Assembly (NCBI GenBank): GCA_902778165.1
Contig: CACYWQ010000003.1
Span: 62,001 to 126,000, forward strand
Direction: 5' to 3'
Length of the DNA stretch: 64,000 nt
Source of the DNA: an uncultured Lachnospiraceae bacterium
GTDB lineage: Bacteria > Bacillota > Clostridia > Lachnospirales > Lachnospiraceae
The stretch's first letter is position 1, and each line of letters begins with the position of its first letter. This document shows positions 56,447 to 64,000 of the stretch, one piece after another. A program made the position numbers and the translations under genes. The notes under the pieces were generated by a model, which worked only from the letters and a program-made list of their open reading frames with translations, was not told the DNA's origin and ran no database searches.

Positions 56447-56596
56447 CTATTTGCCCGTATGACATGCACCTGACATTGCGCATGATTCACATCCGCAACC
56501 ACAGGATGATTTCCCGCTTTTCTTATTCTTAACGATGCTTGCTATGCAGCATCCCACTACCAACAGTATTATGACTATTGCGATAACATTGCCCAT
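56447..56596 (-). CDS. FeoB-associated Cys-rich membrane protein
   Basis: 49 residues. One membrane helix (VIAIVIILLVVGCCIAS) is followed by a basic linker and a Cys-rich tail (SCGCGCESCAMSGACH). The size, layout and position 20 bases after feoB match the FeoB-associated Cys-rich family, thought to assist Fe2+ uptake in Clostridia. The SD AAGGAG is six bases before the ATG. Confidence 0.9.
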   Translation of the reverse strand: MGNVIAIVIILLVVGCCIASIVKNKKSGKSSCGCGCESCAMSGACHTGK

Positions 56597-56616
56597 ACCG
56601 GCTCCTTTCCATGCTG

Positions 56617-59046
56617 TTATGCATCATAACTTGTGACTGTATCCGTGCTTTCCTTACTGGGTCTTACTAACATATAGATCGCAAATGCTATGACAGCAAC
56701 CGCCACGATCACTCCTAATATATTTCCGGCACCGGCAAACGCAGAGCCGAGCTGATTCACAACAAGCGCTGCAAGATAGGCAAATCCGCACTGATATCCT
56801 ATTGCAAACCATGTCCACTTAGCTGAGTTCATCTCTCTCTTAATTGCACCGATAGCTGCAAAACAAGGTGCGCAGAGGAGGTTAAATACAAGGAATGACA
56901 TACCCTGTGCCGATGTAAATGCCGCTCCGATCGCATCATAAGCATTACCTGCTGCACCATAGAGAATTCCCATCGTACCCACGATATTCTCCTTTGCAAC
57001 AAGACCTGTAATAGAAGCAACGGTCGCTTCCCAGTTGCCCCAGCCAAGAGGAATGAATATCCATGCTATGGCGTTACCTACTGTAGCCAATATACTCATA
57101 TCTATCTCATCTTCTTCAAGCATTCTGAATCCGTCGGGAGTGTTGCCGAAGAATGATAAGAACCATATTACGATGGTTGATAAAAGGATGATAGTACCGG
57201 CCTTCTTGATAAATGACCAGCCTCTTTCCCACATGCTTCTTAATACGTTCTTAAGCGTGGGCATATGGTATGCCGGAAGCTCCATAACAAAGGGAGCCGG
57301 CTCGCCGTAGAATCTCTTGGTCTTCTTAAGAATGATACCGGATATTATGATGGCTGCTATACCGATAAAGTAAGCACTCGTTGCAACCCATGCCGATCCA
57401 CCGAAGATTGCACCCGCAACCATTGCTATAAAGGGCACCTTGGCACCACAGGGAATGAATGTCGTAGTCATTATGGTCATACGACGGTCACGTTCGTTTT
57501 CTATTGTTCTTGAAGCCATTACACCCGGAATACCGCAGCCGGTACCCACAAGCATAGGTATGAATGACTTACCTGATAAACCGAATCTTCTGAATACCCT
57601 GTCAAGCACGAATGCGATACGTGCCATATATCCGCATGCTTCCACGAATGCAAGTAAGAAGAAAAGTACAAGCATCTGAGGTACGAATCCAAGTACAGCG
57701 CCGACACCGGCGATAATACCGTCTAAGATAAGACCCTTAAGCCAATCCGCACAATCTGCAGCATCAAGCCAACCTTCAACAACAGCCGGAACACCTCTTA
57801 CCCATGTTCCGTAATCAGCGGGATCGGGCTCTGCACCGTCATACTTGGCAAATGTATCTACTGCAGATGCAAGGTCTTCACCCGTGTATGTTACAGTTTC
57901 TGTGGCAAGTGTCTCATCATCAACAAGTTCATAATCTGCCGTGGCATCTGCCGCTATATCCGCAGCAGCCTTGATTGCCGCAACATCAGCCTCCTCGTCA
58001 AGACCGATAAATGCATCTATTACATTTGAAGCATCTCCGAATTCCTCTGCAGCTTCTTCATATTCAGCTGTTCCGTTACCGAACATATGCCATCCGTCTC
58101 CGAACAGACCGTCATTTGCCCAATCGGTTGCCGAAGCACCTACAGTTACCATTGAAATATAGTAAATAAGGAACATCACAATTGCAAAGATAGGAAGACC
58201 AAGCCATCTGTTGGTAACAACCTTATCTATCTTATCCGATGTTGTTAGTTCTCCTGCCTTTCTCTTCTTATAGCAACCCTTTAATATCTCTGCTATATAT
58301 ACATATCTTTCATTGGTAATAATAGATTCCGCATCATCATCAAGTTCATTCTCTGCGGCCTGAATATCCTGCTCAACGTGATTGAGTTTGTCTTCGGGAA
58401 TGTTTAATTTCTCAAGCACCTTCTCATCACGTTCGAATATCTTGATCGCATACCATCTCTGCTGCTCTTCGGGAAGGTCGTGTACGATTGCCTCCTCTAT
58501 ATGAGCAATTGCATGTTCAACAGGACCGGAGAAACTGTGCTGAGGAATGGTCTTACCGCTCTTAGCCGCTTCTATTGCCGCCTCTGCAGCTTCAATTGTC
58601 TTATCGCCCTTTAAAGCGGATATCTCAATTATCTTACATCCTAACTGCCTTGAGAGCTCTTCTATATTGATCTTATCGCCGTTTTTCTCAACGACGTCCA
58701 TCATGTTGATGGCTACAACCACGGGAATTCCAAGTTCCGTAAGCTGAGTCGTAAGATATAAATTTCTCTCAAGATTTGTTCCGTCAACGATATTTAAGAT
58801 CGCATCCGGACGCTCATTTACAAGATAATTTCTTGCAACTACTTCCTCCAATGTGTAAGGCGAAAGTGAATAGATGCCCGGAAGGTCCATGATAGTTACA
58901 TCATCATGCTTTTTAAGCTTTCCTTCCTTCTTCTCAACCGTTACTCCGGGCCAGTTACCTACGAACTGGTTGGAACCGGTCAGTGAATTGAATAGTGTGG
59001 TCTTACCACTGTTCGGATTACCCGCTAATGCGATTTTTAGTTCCAT
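56617..59046 (-). CDS. feoB: Ferrous iron transport protein B
   Basis: Main Fe2+ permease with a cytosolic G domain: G1 GNPNSGKT (9-16), G3 DLPG (54-57), G4 NMMD (114-117). The membrane part has two Gate regions (SFIPMLVGTGCGIPGVMASR and WGNWEATVASITGLVAKE). Between helix 1 (about 284-303) and helix 2 (about 436) there is an external loop of about 110 acidic, Ala/Asp/Glu-rich residues (318-428). Total length is 809. The longest frame starts four codons earlier; GGAGGAG is placed for ATG 59046. A CAGGG/CCCTG hairpin lies just upstream of the SD. It follows two feoA genes. Confidence 0.95.
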   Translation of the reverse strand: MELKIALAGNPNSGKTTLFNSLTGSNQFVGNWPGVTVEKKEGKLKKHDDVTIMDLPGIYSLSPYTLEEVVARNYLVNERPDAILNIVDGTNLERNLYLTTQLTELGIPVVVAINMMDVVEKNGDKINIEELSRQLGCKIIEISALKGDKTIEAAEAAIEAAKSGKTIPQHSFSGPVEHAIAHIEEAIVHDLPEEQQRWYAIKIFERDEKVLEKLNIPEDKLNHVEQDIQAAENELDDDAESIITNERYVYIAEILKGCYKKRKAGELTTSDKIDKVVTNRWLGLPIFAIVMFLIYYISMVTVGASATDWANDGLFGDGWHMFGNGTAEYEEAAEEFGDASNVIDAFIGLDEEADVAAIKAAADIAADATADYELVDDETLATETVTYTGEDLASAVDTFAKYDGAEPDPADYGTWVRGVPAVVEGWLDAADCADWLKGLILDGIIAGVGAVLGFVPQMLVLFFLLAFVEACGYMARIAFVLDRVFRRFGLSGKSFIPMLVGTGCGIPGVMASRTIENERDRRMTIMTTTFIPCGAKVPFIAMVAGAIFGGSAWVATSAYFIGIAAIIISGIILKKTKRFYGEPAPFVMELPAYHMPTLKNVLRSMWERGWSFIKKAGTIILLSTIVIWFLSFFGNTPDGFRMLEEDEIDMSILATVGNAIAWIFIPLGWGNWEATVASITGLVAKENIVGTMGILYGAAGNAYDAIGAAFTSAQGMSFLVFNLLCAPCFAAIGAIKREMNSAKWTWFAIGYQCGFAYLAALVVNQLGSAFAGAGNILGVIVAVAVIAFAIYMLVRPSKESTDTVTSYDA

Positions 59047-59107
59047 GATCTCCTCCATGACAGGGGTTGTTACCCTGCGCTAACTTATAGTCAAAAATAT
59101 TTGTCTT

Positions 59108-59329
59108 TTATTCCACTTCAATCAACTCAGCATCCGCCTTACGTATGCTCAATTCGTATCCTCTTACCGTGATCTCGATCGGATCTCCGAGCGGTGCTAC
59201 CTTGCGGACATATATATCGGTACCCTTGGTGATACCCATGTCCATGATTCTGCGCTTAAGTGCGCCTTCGCCATGAAGCTTGACAACCTTGGCGGTGTCG
59301 CCGATCTTCACATCTCTTAATGTGTTCAT
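59108..59329 (-). CDS. feoA: FeoA family protein (second copy)
   Basis: 73 residues with the SH3-like FeoA pattern: LRDVKIGDTAKVVKLHGEG, RRIMDMGITKGTDIYVRKVA and PLGDPIEITVRGYELSIRK. It is a cytosolic accessory to FeoB. It lies 61 bases before feoB and 26 bases after the first feoA copy. The SD GGAGGAG precedes the ATG. Confidence 0.93.
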   Translation of the reverse strand: MNTLRDVKIGDTAKVVKLHGEGALKRRIMDMGITKGTDIYVRKVAPLGDPIEITVRGYELSIRKADAELIEVE

Positions 59330-59355
59330 CTGTTCTCTCCTCCGTTATGATGTAT

Positions 59356-59568
59356 TTATACAAATATCTTCATAGCCATCTCTTTACTGATGGCTATTCT
59401 CGATTCTTTGACATTGACGATCACGTTACCGTCTAATTCCGAAATTAACTGAATATTTGATCCCACCACGAATCCGAGATTCTCAAGATGTTGTCTTACT
59501 TCCGGCTTACCTCCGACTTTGCGAACTATCAGATCGTCACCTTGATCTGCCATATTAAGCGGTATCAT
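59356..59568 (-). CDS. feoA: FeoA family protein (first copy)
   Basis: 70 residues, FeoA-like: LNMADQGDDLIVRKVGG, LENLGFVVGSNIQLISE and VNVKESRIAISKEMAMKI. It is divergent in sequence from the second copy, so the two probably have separate roles. The longer frame (MRRRY...) would begin within the SD itself; GAGGAGGAG is placed for ATG 59568. It is the first gene of the feo operon. Confidence 0.92.
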   Translation of the reverse strand: MIPLNMADQGDDLIVRKVGGKPEVRQHLENLGFVVGSNIQLISELDGNVIVNVKESRIAISKEMAMKIFV

Positions 59569-59589
59569 ATATCTCCTCCTCATATGACT

Positions 59590-59605
59590 GTTAGTCTGTG
59601 CTAAC
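59590..59605. promoter_or_regulatory. Feo operator, downstream copy
   Basis: GTTAGTCTGTGCTAAC, a 16-base dyad (GTTAG/CTAAC arms) just downstream of the expected start of transcription. It has the same GTTA-N8-TAAC form as the dyad 32 bases away. Confidence 0.65.
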
Positions 59606-59615
59606 CACCATTGAC

Positions 59616-59644
59616 ATTATAGTTATCACACGCTAACCTGTCAA
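59616..59644 (-). promoter_or_regulatory. Promoter of the feo operon
   Basis: Minus-strand TTGACA (59644-59639), exactly 17 bases, TATAAT (59621-59616): a full consensus promoter. It should be very strong unless repressed. Confidence 0.9.
59622..59637. promoter_or_regulatory. Feo operator, copy within the promoter spacer
   Basis: GTTATCACACGCTAAC fills the spacer between the -35 and -10 hexamers. The GTTA-N8-TAAC dyad would block polymerase when bound. GTTAG/CTAAC half-sites recall DtxR/IdeR-family iron-regulator sites, but the spacing differs from the IdeR box. Confidence 0.65.
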
Positions 59645-59654
59645 TAGTTTTAAA

Positions 59655-59682
59655 TAAAAAACAGTCATCTTGTGATGACTGT
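59655..59682 (-). terminator. Terminator of the ZIP transporter gene
   Basis: ACAGTCATC/GATGACTGT with a four-base loop, followed on the minus strand by TTTTTTATT. It lies 47 bases after the ZIP stop codon, directly upstream of the feo promoter. Confidence 0.85.
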
Positions 59683-59728
59683 CATTTATACTCAATTCAT
59701 TATTTGCATTAGCATTAGATTCTTAGTC

Positions 59729-60508
59729 TCAGCCAAGTGCGGTATCCAGTGCAAGCATGACACAGAAGCCTATCATAAATAAAACCGTTGCGGTATTGGA
59801 GTGTTCTCCCTCACTCATTTCAGGAACAAGTTCTTCTATTACCACGTATATCATCGCACCTGCGGCAAATCCCAGAAAATACGGAAGAACAGGTACAACT
59901 ATACCTGTCAGCAAGATCGTTATAAACCCTGCTACCGGCTCGACTATACCTGACATTATTCCAAGCAAACAGGCCTTAACCTTACCCATTCCGTGCGCCT
60001 TAAGGGGCATTGAAATTATGGCTCCCTCAGGGAAGTTCTGTAATGCTATGCCTATCGCAAGAGCAGTTGCTCCTGCCGCAGTTATATGTGCATTACCCGT
60101 TGCCCAGCCGGCAAATACGACACCCGCTGCCATTCCCTCCGGAATATTATGAAGGGTTACGGCAAGAACCATCATCGTCGTCTGCTGCAATCTGCTTCTC
60201 GGTCCCTCAACCGTGTTGTTCATATGCATATGCGGAATGACAATATCAAGAAATAACAGGAAAAGCATTCCGAAGCAAAAACCGACAACGGACGGGACAA
60301 AAGCAAATCTTCCCATATCCCTGCACTGCTCTATGGCGGGTATCATAAGGCTCCATATTGATGCCGCCACCATCACTCCCGCAGCAAACCCCGTAAGCGC
60401 TCGCTGAACCCTGACGTTAAGTTCCTTCTTCATAAAGAACACGCAAGCTGCTCCGAGTGATGTTCCCATAAGGGGAATCAGCAGTCCGATAGCTATTATC
60501 CCGTTCAT
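59729..60508 (-). CDS. ZIP family metal transporter
   Basis: 259 residues with about eight membrane helices. Helix 4-5 metal motifs are LHNIPEGMAAGV and NFPEGAIISMPL, and a His-containing loop VIPHMHMNNT follows helix 3. These match ZIP transporters that import Zn2+ and sometimes Fe2+ (ZupT-like/GufA-like). The longest frame starts 14 codons upstream, but AAGGAG lies six bases before ATG 60508. It precedes the feo operon, separated by a terminator and a strong promoter, so the two are transcribed apart. Confidence 0.9.
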   Translation of the reverse strand: MNGIIAIGLLIPLMGTSLGAACVFFMKKELNVRVQRALTGFAAGVMVAASIWSLMIPAIEQCRDMGRFAFVPSVVGFCFGMLFLLFLDIVIPHMHMNNTVEGPRSRLQQTTMMVLAVTLHNIPEGMAAGVVFAGWATGNAHITAAGATALAIGIALQNFPEGAIISMPLKAHGMGKVKACLLGIMSGIVEPVAGFITILLTGIVVPVLPYFLGFAAGAMIYVVIEELVPEMSEGEHSNTATVLFMIGFCVMLALDTALG

Positions 60509-60595
60509 ATTAGTCTCCTTAGACATCTCATTAACAAACGGCCGAATCATTCTGACCCGACCGTCTGTTATTTATCTTACTTAGAATATATTCTA

Positions 60596-61675
60596 TTAAC
60601 CAAGCTGAGCTGCAACCTCTGCTGCGAAATCTTCGTTCTTCTTCTCAAGACCTTCACCTGTCTCGAAACGAACGAACTTAGTAATCTTAAGGTTAGCGTT
60701 TACGCTCTTAAGGTAAGCACCTACTGTCTGCTTGCCGTCCTCAGCCTTAACATATACCTGATCCATAAGGCAGATTTCCTTAAGCTGCTTAGAGATACGG
60801 CCGTCTACAAGGCCTGAGAAGATCTTATCTGCGATGTAAGCGCCTCTGCCTTCCATAGCAAGCGCAGCAAGCTTAGCCTTAGCTTCATCTGATAAGAAGT
60901 TGAATAAGAACTTGTTGTTCTTCTCCTTCTCATATGCCTCTATATCAGGCTCTCCCCAGAGCTTATCACATACAGCTCTGTCTATAAGCTTCTGTAAGAT
61001 GGGCTTAGGAAGTGAAGGTGCATCGTTAAGTGCGCTGTCTATTGTGATCTCTCTAAGCTTATCAAGCTCAGCCTCAGAGATATCATCTCTGCTTATGTAC
61101 TGAGGATTCATGGCTGCTATCTGCATAGCAATGTTCTTAAGTGCCTCTGTAGCTTCAGCACCTACGCCCTCAGCGCCTAAGATAACGCCGATTCTTCCGC
61201 CGCCATGGATGTAATCTACAACAACAGGAGCTTCAACCTTTTCAAATCTTCTGATATTAAGGTTCTCACCGATAGTTGCAACCTTCTCAACAAGTGCATC
61301 CTTAACAGTCTTAGAACCATCCTCAATCCAATTCTCTGCAAGAAGTCCGTCAACATCAGCTGCTGATGAAGCAAGCGCCTGCTTAGCTACATTCTCAACA
61401 AATGTCTGGAATACTTCATTCTTGGCAACGAAGTCAGTCTCTGAGTTAACCTCAACAACTGCTGCCTTACCGTCAGCTACTGCTGTACGGCAAATGCCCT
61501 CTGCAGCGATACGGCTTGCCTTCTTCTCAGCCTTCATTGCACCGCTCTTACGAAGGAATTCGATAGCTTCTTCCATGTTACCGTTACATTCTGTAAGTGC
61601 CTTCTTACAATCCATCATGCCTGCGCCTGATATCTCACGCAGTTCTTTAACCATTGACGCTGATATATCTGCCAT
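60596..61675 (-). CDS. tsf: Elongation factor Ts
   Basis: Nucleotide-exchange factor for EF-Tu. It begins with the EF-Ts UBA signature VKELREISGAGMMDCKKAL, then NSETDFVAKNEVF and a HGGGRIGVILGAE segment. 359 residues, longer than the usual 280-310. The extra length lies in the C-terminal half (DISEAELDKLREITIDSAL... to the C-terminus). It is two bases downstream of rpsB, the conserved order. The SD AGGAGGAA precedes the ATG. Confidence 0.97.
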   Translation of the reverse strand: MADISASMVKELREISGAGMMDCKKALTECNGNMEEAIEFLRKSGAMKAEKKASRIAAEGICRTAVADGKAAVVEVNSETDFVAKNEVFQTFVENVAKQALASSAADVDGLLAENWIEDGSKTVKDALVEKVATIGENLNIRRFEKVEAPVVVDYIHGGGRIGVILGAEGVGAEATEALKNIAMQIAAMNPQYISRDDISEAELDKLREITIDSALNDAPSLPKPILQKLIDRAVCDKLWGEPDIEAYEKEKNNKFLFNFLSDEAKAKLAALAMEGRGAYIADKIFSGLVDGRISKQLKEICLMDQVYVKAEDGKQTVGAYLKSVNANLKITKFVRFETGEGLEKKNEDFAAEVAAQLG

Positions 61676-61677
61676 TC

Positions 61678-62433
61678 TTATTCCTCCTCTTTTGCTGCTA
61701 CTTCCTCGATATCCGATGCCTCGGCATCTGCCTGCTGTACATATACAGACTCACCCTGGTTAGCCTCGATAACGGCATCTGCCATCTTGCCTACGATAAG
61801 CTTAACGGCTCTGATTGCATCATCGTTGCCGGGTATGATATAGTCGAGATCCTCGGGATCACAGTTGGTATCGCCGATACCTATAAGTGTTACGCCAAGA
61901 GTCTTGGCCTCCTTAACGCAAATTGCTTCCTTCTTAGGGTCAACTACGAAGATTGCATCGGGAATTCTTGTCATATCCTTGATACCGCCGATGTTCTTCT
62001 CAAGCTTCTCCCATTCCTTCTTAATCTTAATAACTTCCTTCTTGGGAAGTACTTCAAATGTACCGTCCTCGCTCATTCTCTCGATAGCCTTAAGTCTGTC
62101 GATACGGCTCTGGATGGTCTTGAAGTTGGTAAGCATACCACCAAGCCATCTCTCATTAACGTAGTACATACCGCAACGCTCTGCCTCAGTCTTAACTGCG
62201 TCCTGAGCCTGCTTCTTGGTTCCTACAAACAGAATTGTTCCACCTGCATTGGCAATATCAAATACTGCCTTGTAAGCATCATCAACCAGACCTACTGTCT
62301 GCTGTAAGTCGATGATATGTATTCCGTTACGCTCAGTGAAAATGTATGGAGCCATCTTAGGGTTCCATCTTCTTGTCTGGTGACCGAAGTGCACACCTGC
62401 CTCAAGCAGCTGCTTCATAGAAATAACGCTCAT
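61678..62433 (-). CDS. rpsB: 30S ribosomal protein S2
   Basis: 251 residues, with [20 protein letters not shown] and [19 protein letters not shown] as S2 hallmarks, and an acidic C-terminus ([13 protein letters not shown]). The SD GGAGG precedes the ATG. It heads the rpsB-tsf operon, with a promoter and a structured leader of about 134 bases. Confidence 0.98.
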   Translation of the reverse strand: MSVISMKQLLEAGVHFGHQTRRWNPKMAPYIFTERNGIHIIDLQQTVGLVDDAYKAVFDIANAGGTILFVGTKKQAQDAVKTEAERCGMYYVNERWLGGMLTNFKTIQSRIDRLKAIERMSEDGTFEVLPKKEVIKIKKEWEKLEKNIGGIKDMTRIPDAIFVVDPKKEAICVKEAKTLGVTLIGIGDTNCDPEDLDYIIPGNDDAIRAVKLIVGKMADAVIEANQGESVYVQQADAEASDIEEVAAKEEE

Positions 62434-62567
62434 TTAATTTACCTCCATTTGGTTTACCTTCCGCATCGGTGAAAACATCGAGCATCTAATGCTTCCTTAA
62501 GCCTATTTCACGGGATAATCCCGCAAACACCCGGGCTTAAACAACCGATACGTGATTTATAGTCAAC
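62434..62567 (-). promoter_or_regulatory. Structured leader of rpsB (candidate r-protein autoregulatory RNA)
   Basis: The leader folds into AAGCC/GGCTT closing an inner CGGGA/TCCCG hairpin, then GCAT-TAG-ATGC and a CGATG...CATCG-type stem before the SD. Ribosomal protein S2 autoregulates its operon in several bacteria. No specific known motif was matched. Confidence 0.4.
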
Positions 62568-62573
62568 GGGCAC

Positions 62574-62602
62574 ATTATAACACGGCATTTGCTCATATAC
62601 AA
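62574..62602 (-). promoter_or_regulatory. Promoter of rpsB-tsf
   Basis: Minus-strand TTGTAT (62602-62597), 17 bases and TATAAT (62579-62574). Transcription would start near 62567. Confidence 0.7.
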
Positions 62603-62647
62603 GAGGTTTTTACCTTTCTTTTATTTAATTTATTAACAGTTCGCCGC

Positions 62648-62677
62648 ATAAATAAAGGACCGGAATTGCTCCGGTCC
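62648..62677 (-). terminator. Terminator of the CheY-like gene
   Basis: GGACCGGA/TCCGGTCC with a five-base loop, followed on the minus strand by TTTATTTAT, 24 bases after the CheY-like stop. Confidence 0.8.
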
Positions 62678-62700
62678 CTATATCACGTGTCTTTTTATTT

Positions 62701-63057
62701 CTACAGATGCTTACCGATCACTTCAAGCATCTCATCCTTCTCAAACGGCTTACGGATGAAATCAAGTGCTCCGTCCTTAAGTGCCTGTAAAACCTTATTC
62801 TTCTGTCCGGCTGCCGAGATCATTATAACCTTAAGATCAGGATAACTCTCCTTAATTCGATTAAGTGTCTCAAGGCCGTCCATAACAGGCATCGTAATAT
62901 CAAGCGTCACAAGATCGGGAGTTACTGTCTCCAATATCTTAAGCGCCTCCTCGCCGTTAGCAGCTTCACCTGCTATCTCATGACCTGCTTCCTTCAATGT
63001 ATTAGTTAGTACTCTTCTTATTATTCTTGAATCATCTACAATCAGTATATTTGCCAT
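62701..63057 (-). CDS. CheY-like single-domain response regulator
   Basis: 118 residues: only a receiver domain. Acidic pair IVDDSRIIRR, phospho-acceptor Asp in LVTLDITMPVMDG, Ser in IMISAAGQ and Lys in FIRKPFEKDE are all intact. It is closest in style to CheY proteins of chemotaxis. The SD AAGGAG precedes the ATG. The upstream gene encodes a CheX-like protein, so the pair looks like a regulator and its phosphatase. Confidence 0.93.
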   Translation of the reverse strand: MANILIVDDSRIIRRVLTNTLKEAGHEIAGEAANGEEALKILETVTPDLVTLDITMPVMDGLETLNRIKESYPDLKVIMISAAGQKNKVLQALKDGALDFIRKPFEKDEMLEVIGKHL

Positions 63058-63086
63058 AAATAATCTCCTTCTCCCTTACTTCCCGA

Positions 63087-63974
63087 CTACAACTCATAAT
63101 CCTTATCGTATACCATCAACAATTCAATGTCATTGCCGCATACGACCATGGGAACAACCAGTATTGAATCACTCTTCATGCTACCGGGTTGTTCTTTGGA
63201 TATTGGAGCTTCCATATCTATGTCAATATCTCTGTTGCTTACATCCGTAGCCATAAGACCGTTAACGCAGTTGATAAGTTCGCACATAGCATCAAGCGAA
63301 TCTTCTTTCTCTATTATATTGTCATTACCTGCAAAGGATACGGCAGCCTTATACATCGCTACGTCCATATCGCCCGAAAGTGCTGTGGTGATTCTGTAAT
63401 CACCCTTAAGCTCCTGAAGCGATAATGCCGGGTACGGAACATTCTTCATAACCGAAGGCTTCTTGATATATACGTGATTATCAACAAGTCTTACGATGGT
63501 ACGTATCATAACGCCACACAAATCCTGCACCATTTCAGGCTGATCATATAAGAAAATAGGGATTACACGATCTATCTCGCAGCTTTTTAATTCCTCCATA
63601 TTCATAAGAGTCAAGCTGTTGTCTTTCTGATAACTTGCCAAAGCACGGTCAAATTCTTCCGCCGACATAATATCAAGATCTATCACTGCCTGCATGAATG
63701 CAAGGAATGCATTACCCTGTAATACAAGAAGTCTGTTAACCTGTTCCGTGGTTAAGAAGCCTTCAGATATGGCTATATCACCAAATCTCTTATCGTAAAT
63801 AGCCTGAAGTTCATTGACTTCCTCAACCTGCTCAATGGTCATGAGTTTCTCGGATATGGCTATAACACCAAGCCTTACATATCTCTTCTCCTGACCGGAA
63901 TAGATCCTCATAAGATCATTCTCGTTTAATAATCCCTTATTAACCAGATAATCCGCAAATATTCTGTCAAACAT
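63087..63974 (-). CDS. MshEN-like repeat protein fused to a CheX-like phosphatase domain
   Basis: 295 residues. Residues 34-57 and 63-86 are two 24-residue repeats starting RLG and RFG and ending in Gln, separated by exactly five residues. This is the geometry of the c-di-GMP-binding MshEN domain (RLGxxL...G...L..L..Q twice). The first copy lacks the Gly and second Leu; the second copy is closer. A helical stretch leads to a CheX-like domain (about 150-295) with the ExxN phosphatase signature Glu232-Leu-Ile-Asn235 and a following NGLMAT. CheX dephosphorylates CheY-P. The SD GGAGGG lies upstream of the ATG. It is 29 bases before the CheY-like gene. c-di-GMP binding is inferred from pattern only. 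Confidence 0.75.
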   Translation of the reverse strand: MFDRIFADYLVNKGLLNENDLMRIYSGQEKRYVRLGVIAISEKLMTIEQVEEVNELQAIYDKRFGDIAISEGFLTTEQVNRLLVLQGNAFLAFMQAVIDLDIMSAEEFDRALASYQKDNSLTLMNMEELKSCEIDRVIPIFLYDQPEMVQDLCGVMIRTIVRLVDNHVYIKKPSVMKNVPYPALSLQELKGDYRITTALSGDMDVAMYKAAVSFAGNDNIIEKEDSLDAMCELINCVNGLMATDVSNRDIDIDMEAPISKEQPGSMKSDSILVVPMVVCGNDIELLMVYDKDYEL

Positions 63975-64000
63975 TTAGGCGTCCCTCCAATACCTTTACC

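Noticed and set aside
61654-62307. Plus-strand open frame of 217 codons across the tsf-rpsB junction
   Set aside because: It lies opposite two essential, clearly conserved genes, has no ribosome-binding site and no recognisable domain.

Overview
The window is a chromosomal segment of low-to-moderate GC, Gram-positive type, most probably from an anaerobic member of the Lachnospiraceae (Butyrivibrio or a relative). This is inferred from the gene set and order: tig-clpP-clpX-lon-engB, rho-rpmE-DUF1385-prmC-prfA, a class III (anaerobic) ribonucleotide reductase, the FeoA-FeoA-FeoB-FeoB-associated Cys-rich set, a DUF4250 microprotein next to rarA, and strong GGAGG Shine-Dalgarno sites throughout. 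About 85 percent of the genes lie on the minus strand. No phage, insertion sequence, CRISPR array, tRNA or rRNA was seen.

Layout by region. (1-11.7 kb, minus strand) A tightly packed run pyrF-pyrE-small membrane protein-M29 aminopeptidase-purE-purM-purN-purD-SH3 membrane protein-clpC-partial gene joins pyrimidine and purine synthesis to protein quality control. (11.8-17.2 kb) nrdD, with a fused thioredoxin-like tail and a paired NrdR-box promoter, then a TPR lipoprotein and an acyl-CoA/AMP ligase. (17.3-19.3 kb) A methyltransferase and an AraC regulator diverge from overlapping promoters; a 142-base structured palindrome follows araC. (19.3-28 kb) The argC-prfA-prmC-DUF1385-rpmE-rho cluster, malic enzyme, rarA and DUF4250. 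(28-32 kb) clpB under a perfect CIRCE operator with an oddly structured leader, then a 21-residue micro-ORF that diverges from a LysR gene. (32-38 kb) glpK, a membrane protein, an HD-GYP c-di-GMP phosphodiesterase, and a plus-strand metal-resistance unit (ArsR, HMA protein, P1B ATPase). (38-48.5 kb) A large fused lipoprotein, engB, lon, clpX, clpP, tig, and plus-strand malQ. (48.5-56.2 kb) A 49-residue membrane protein, a HerA-like ATPase, a LacI-sensor/GGDEF fusion, a small unknown protein, a two-component pair and DUF975. (56.4-64 kb) The feo iron-uptake operon with two matched dyads at its promoter, a ZIP transporter, rpsB-tsf, and a CheY-like regulator next to a protein that combines a MshEN-like c-di-GMP receptor motif with a CheX-like phosphatase motif.

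How the genes work together. Three themes recur. First, ATP-dependent proteolysis and disaggregation: ClpC, ClpB, ClpX, ClpP, Lon and trigger factor are all present, with HrcA/CIRCE control visible only at clpB. Second, c-di-GMP signalling: a predicted synthase (LacI-GGDEF), a predicted hydrolase (HD-GYP) and a predicted receptor (MshEN-CheX next to CheY) all occur within 30 kb. Third, metal homeostasis: feo, ZIP and the ArsR/P1B unit. The best candidates for something little described are the MshEN-CheX/CheY pair, the 21-residue micro-ORF with complete expression signals, and the two structured intergenic elements at 19128-19269 and 30657-30801. Start codons were adjusted wherever an SD site pointed to a different codon from the longest open frame.
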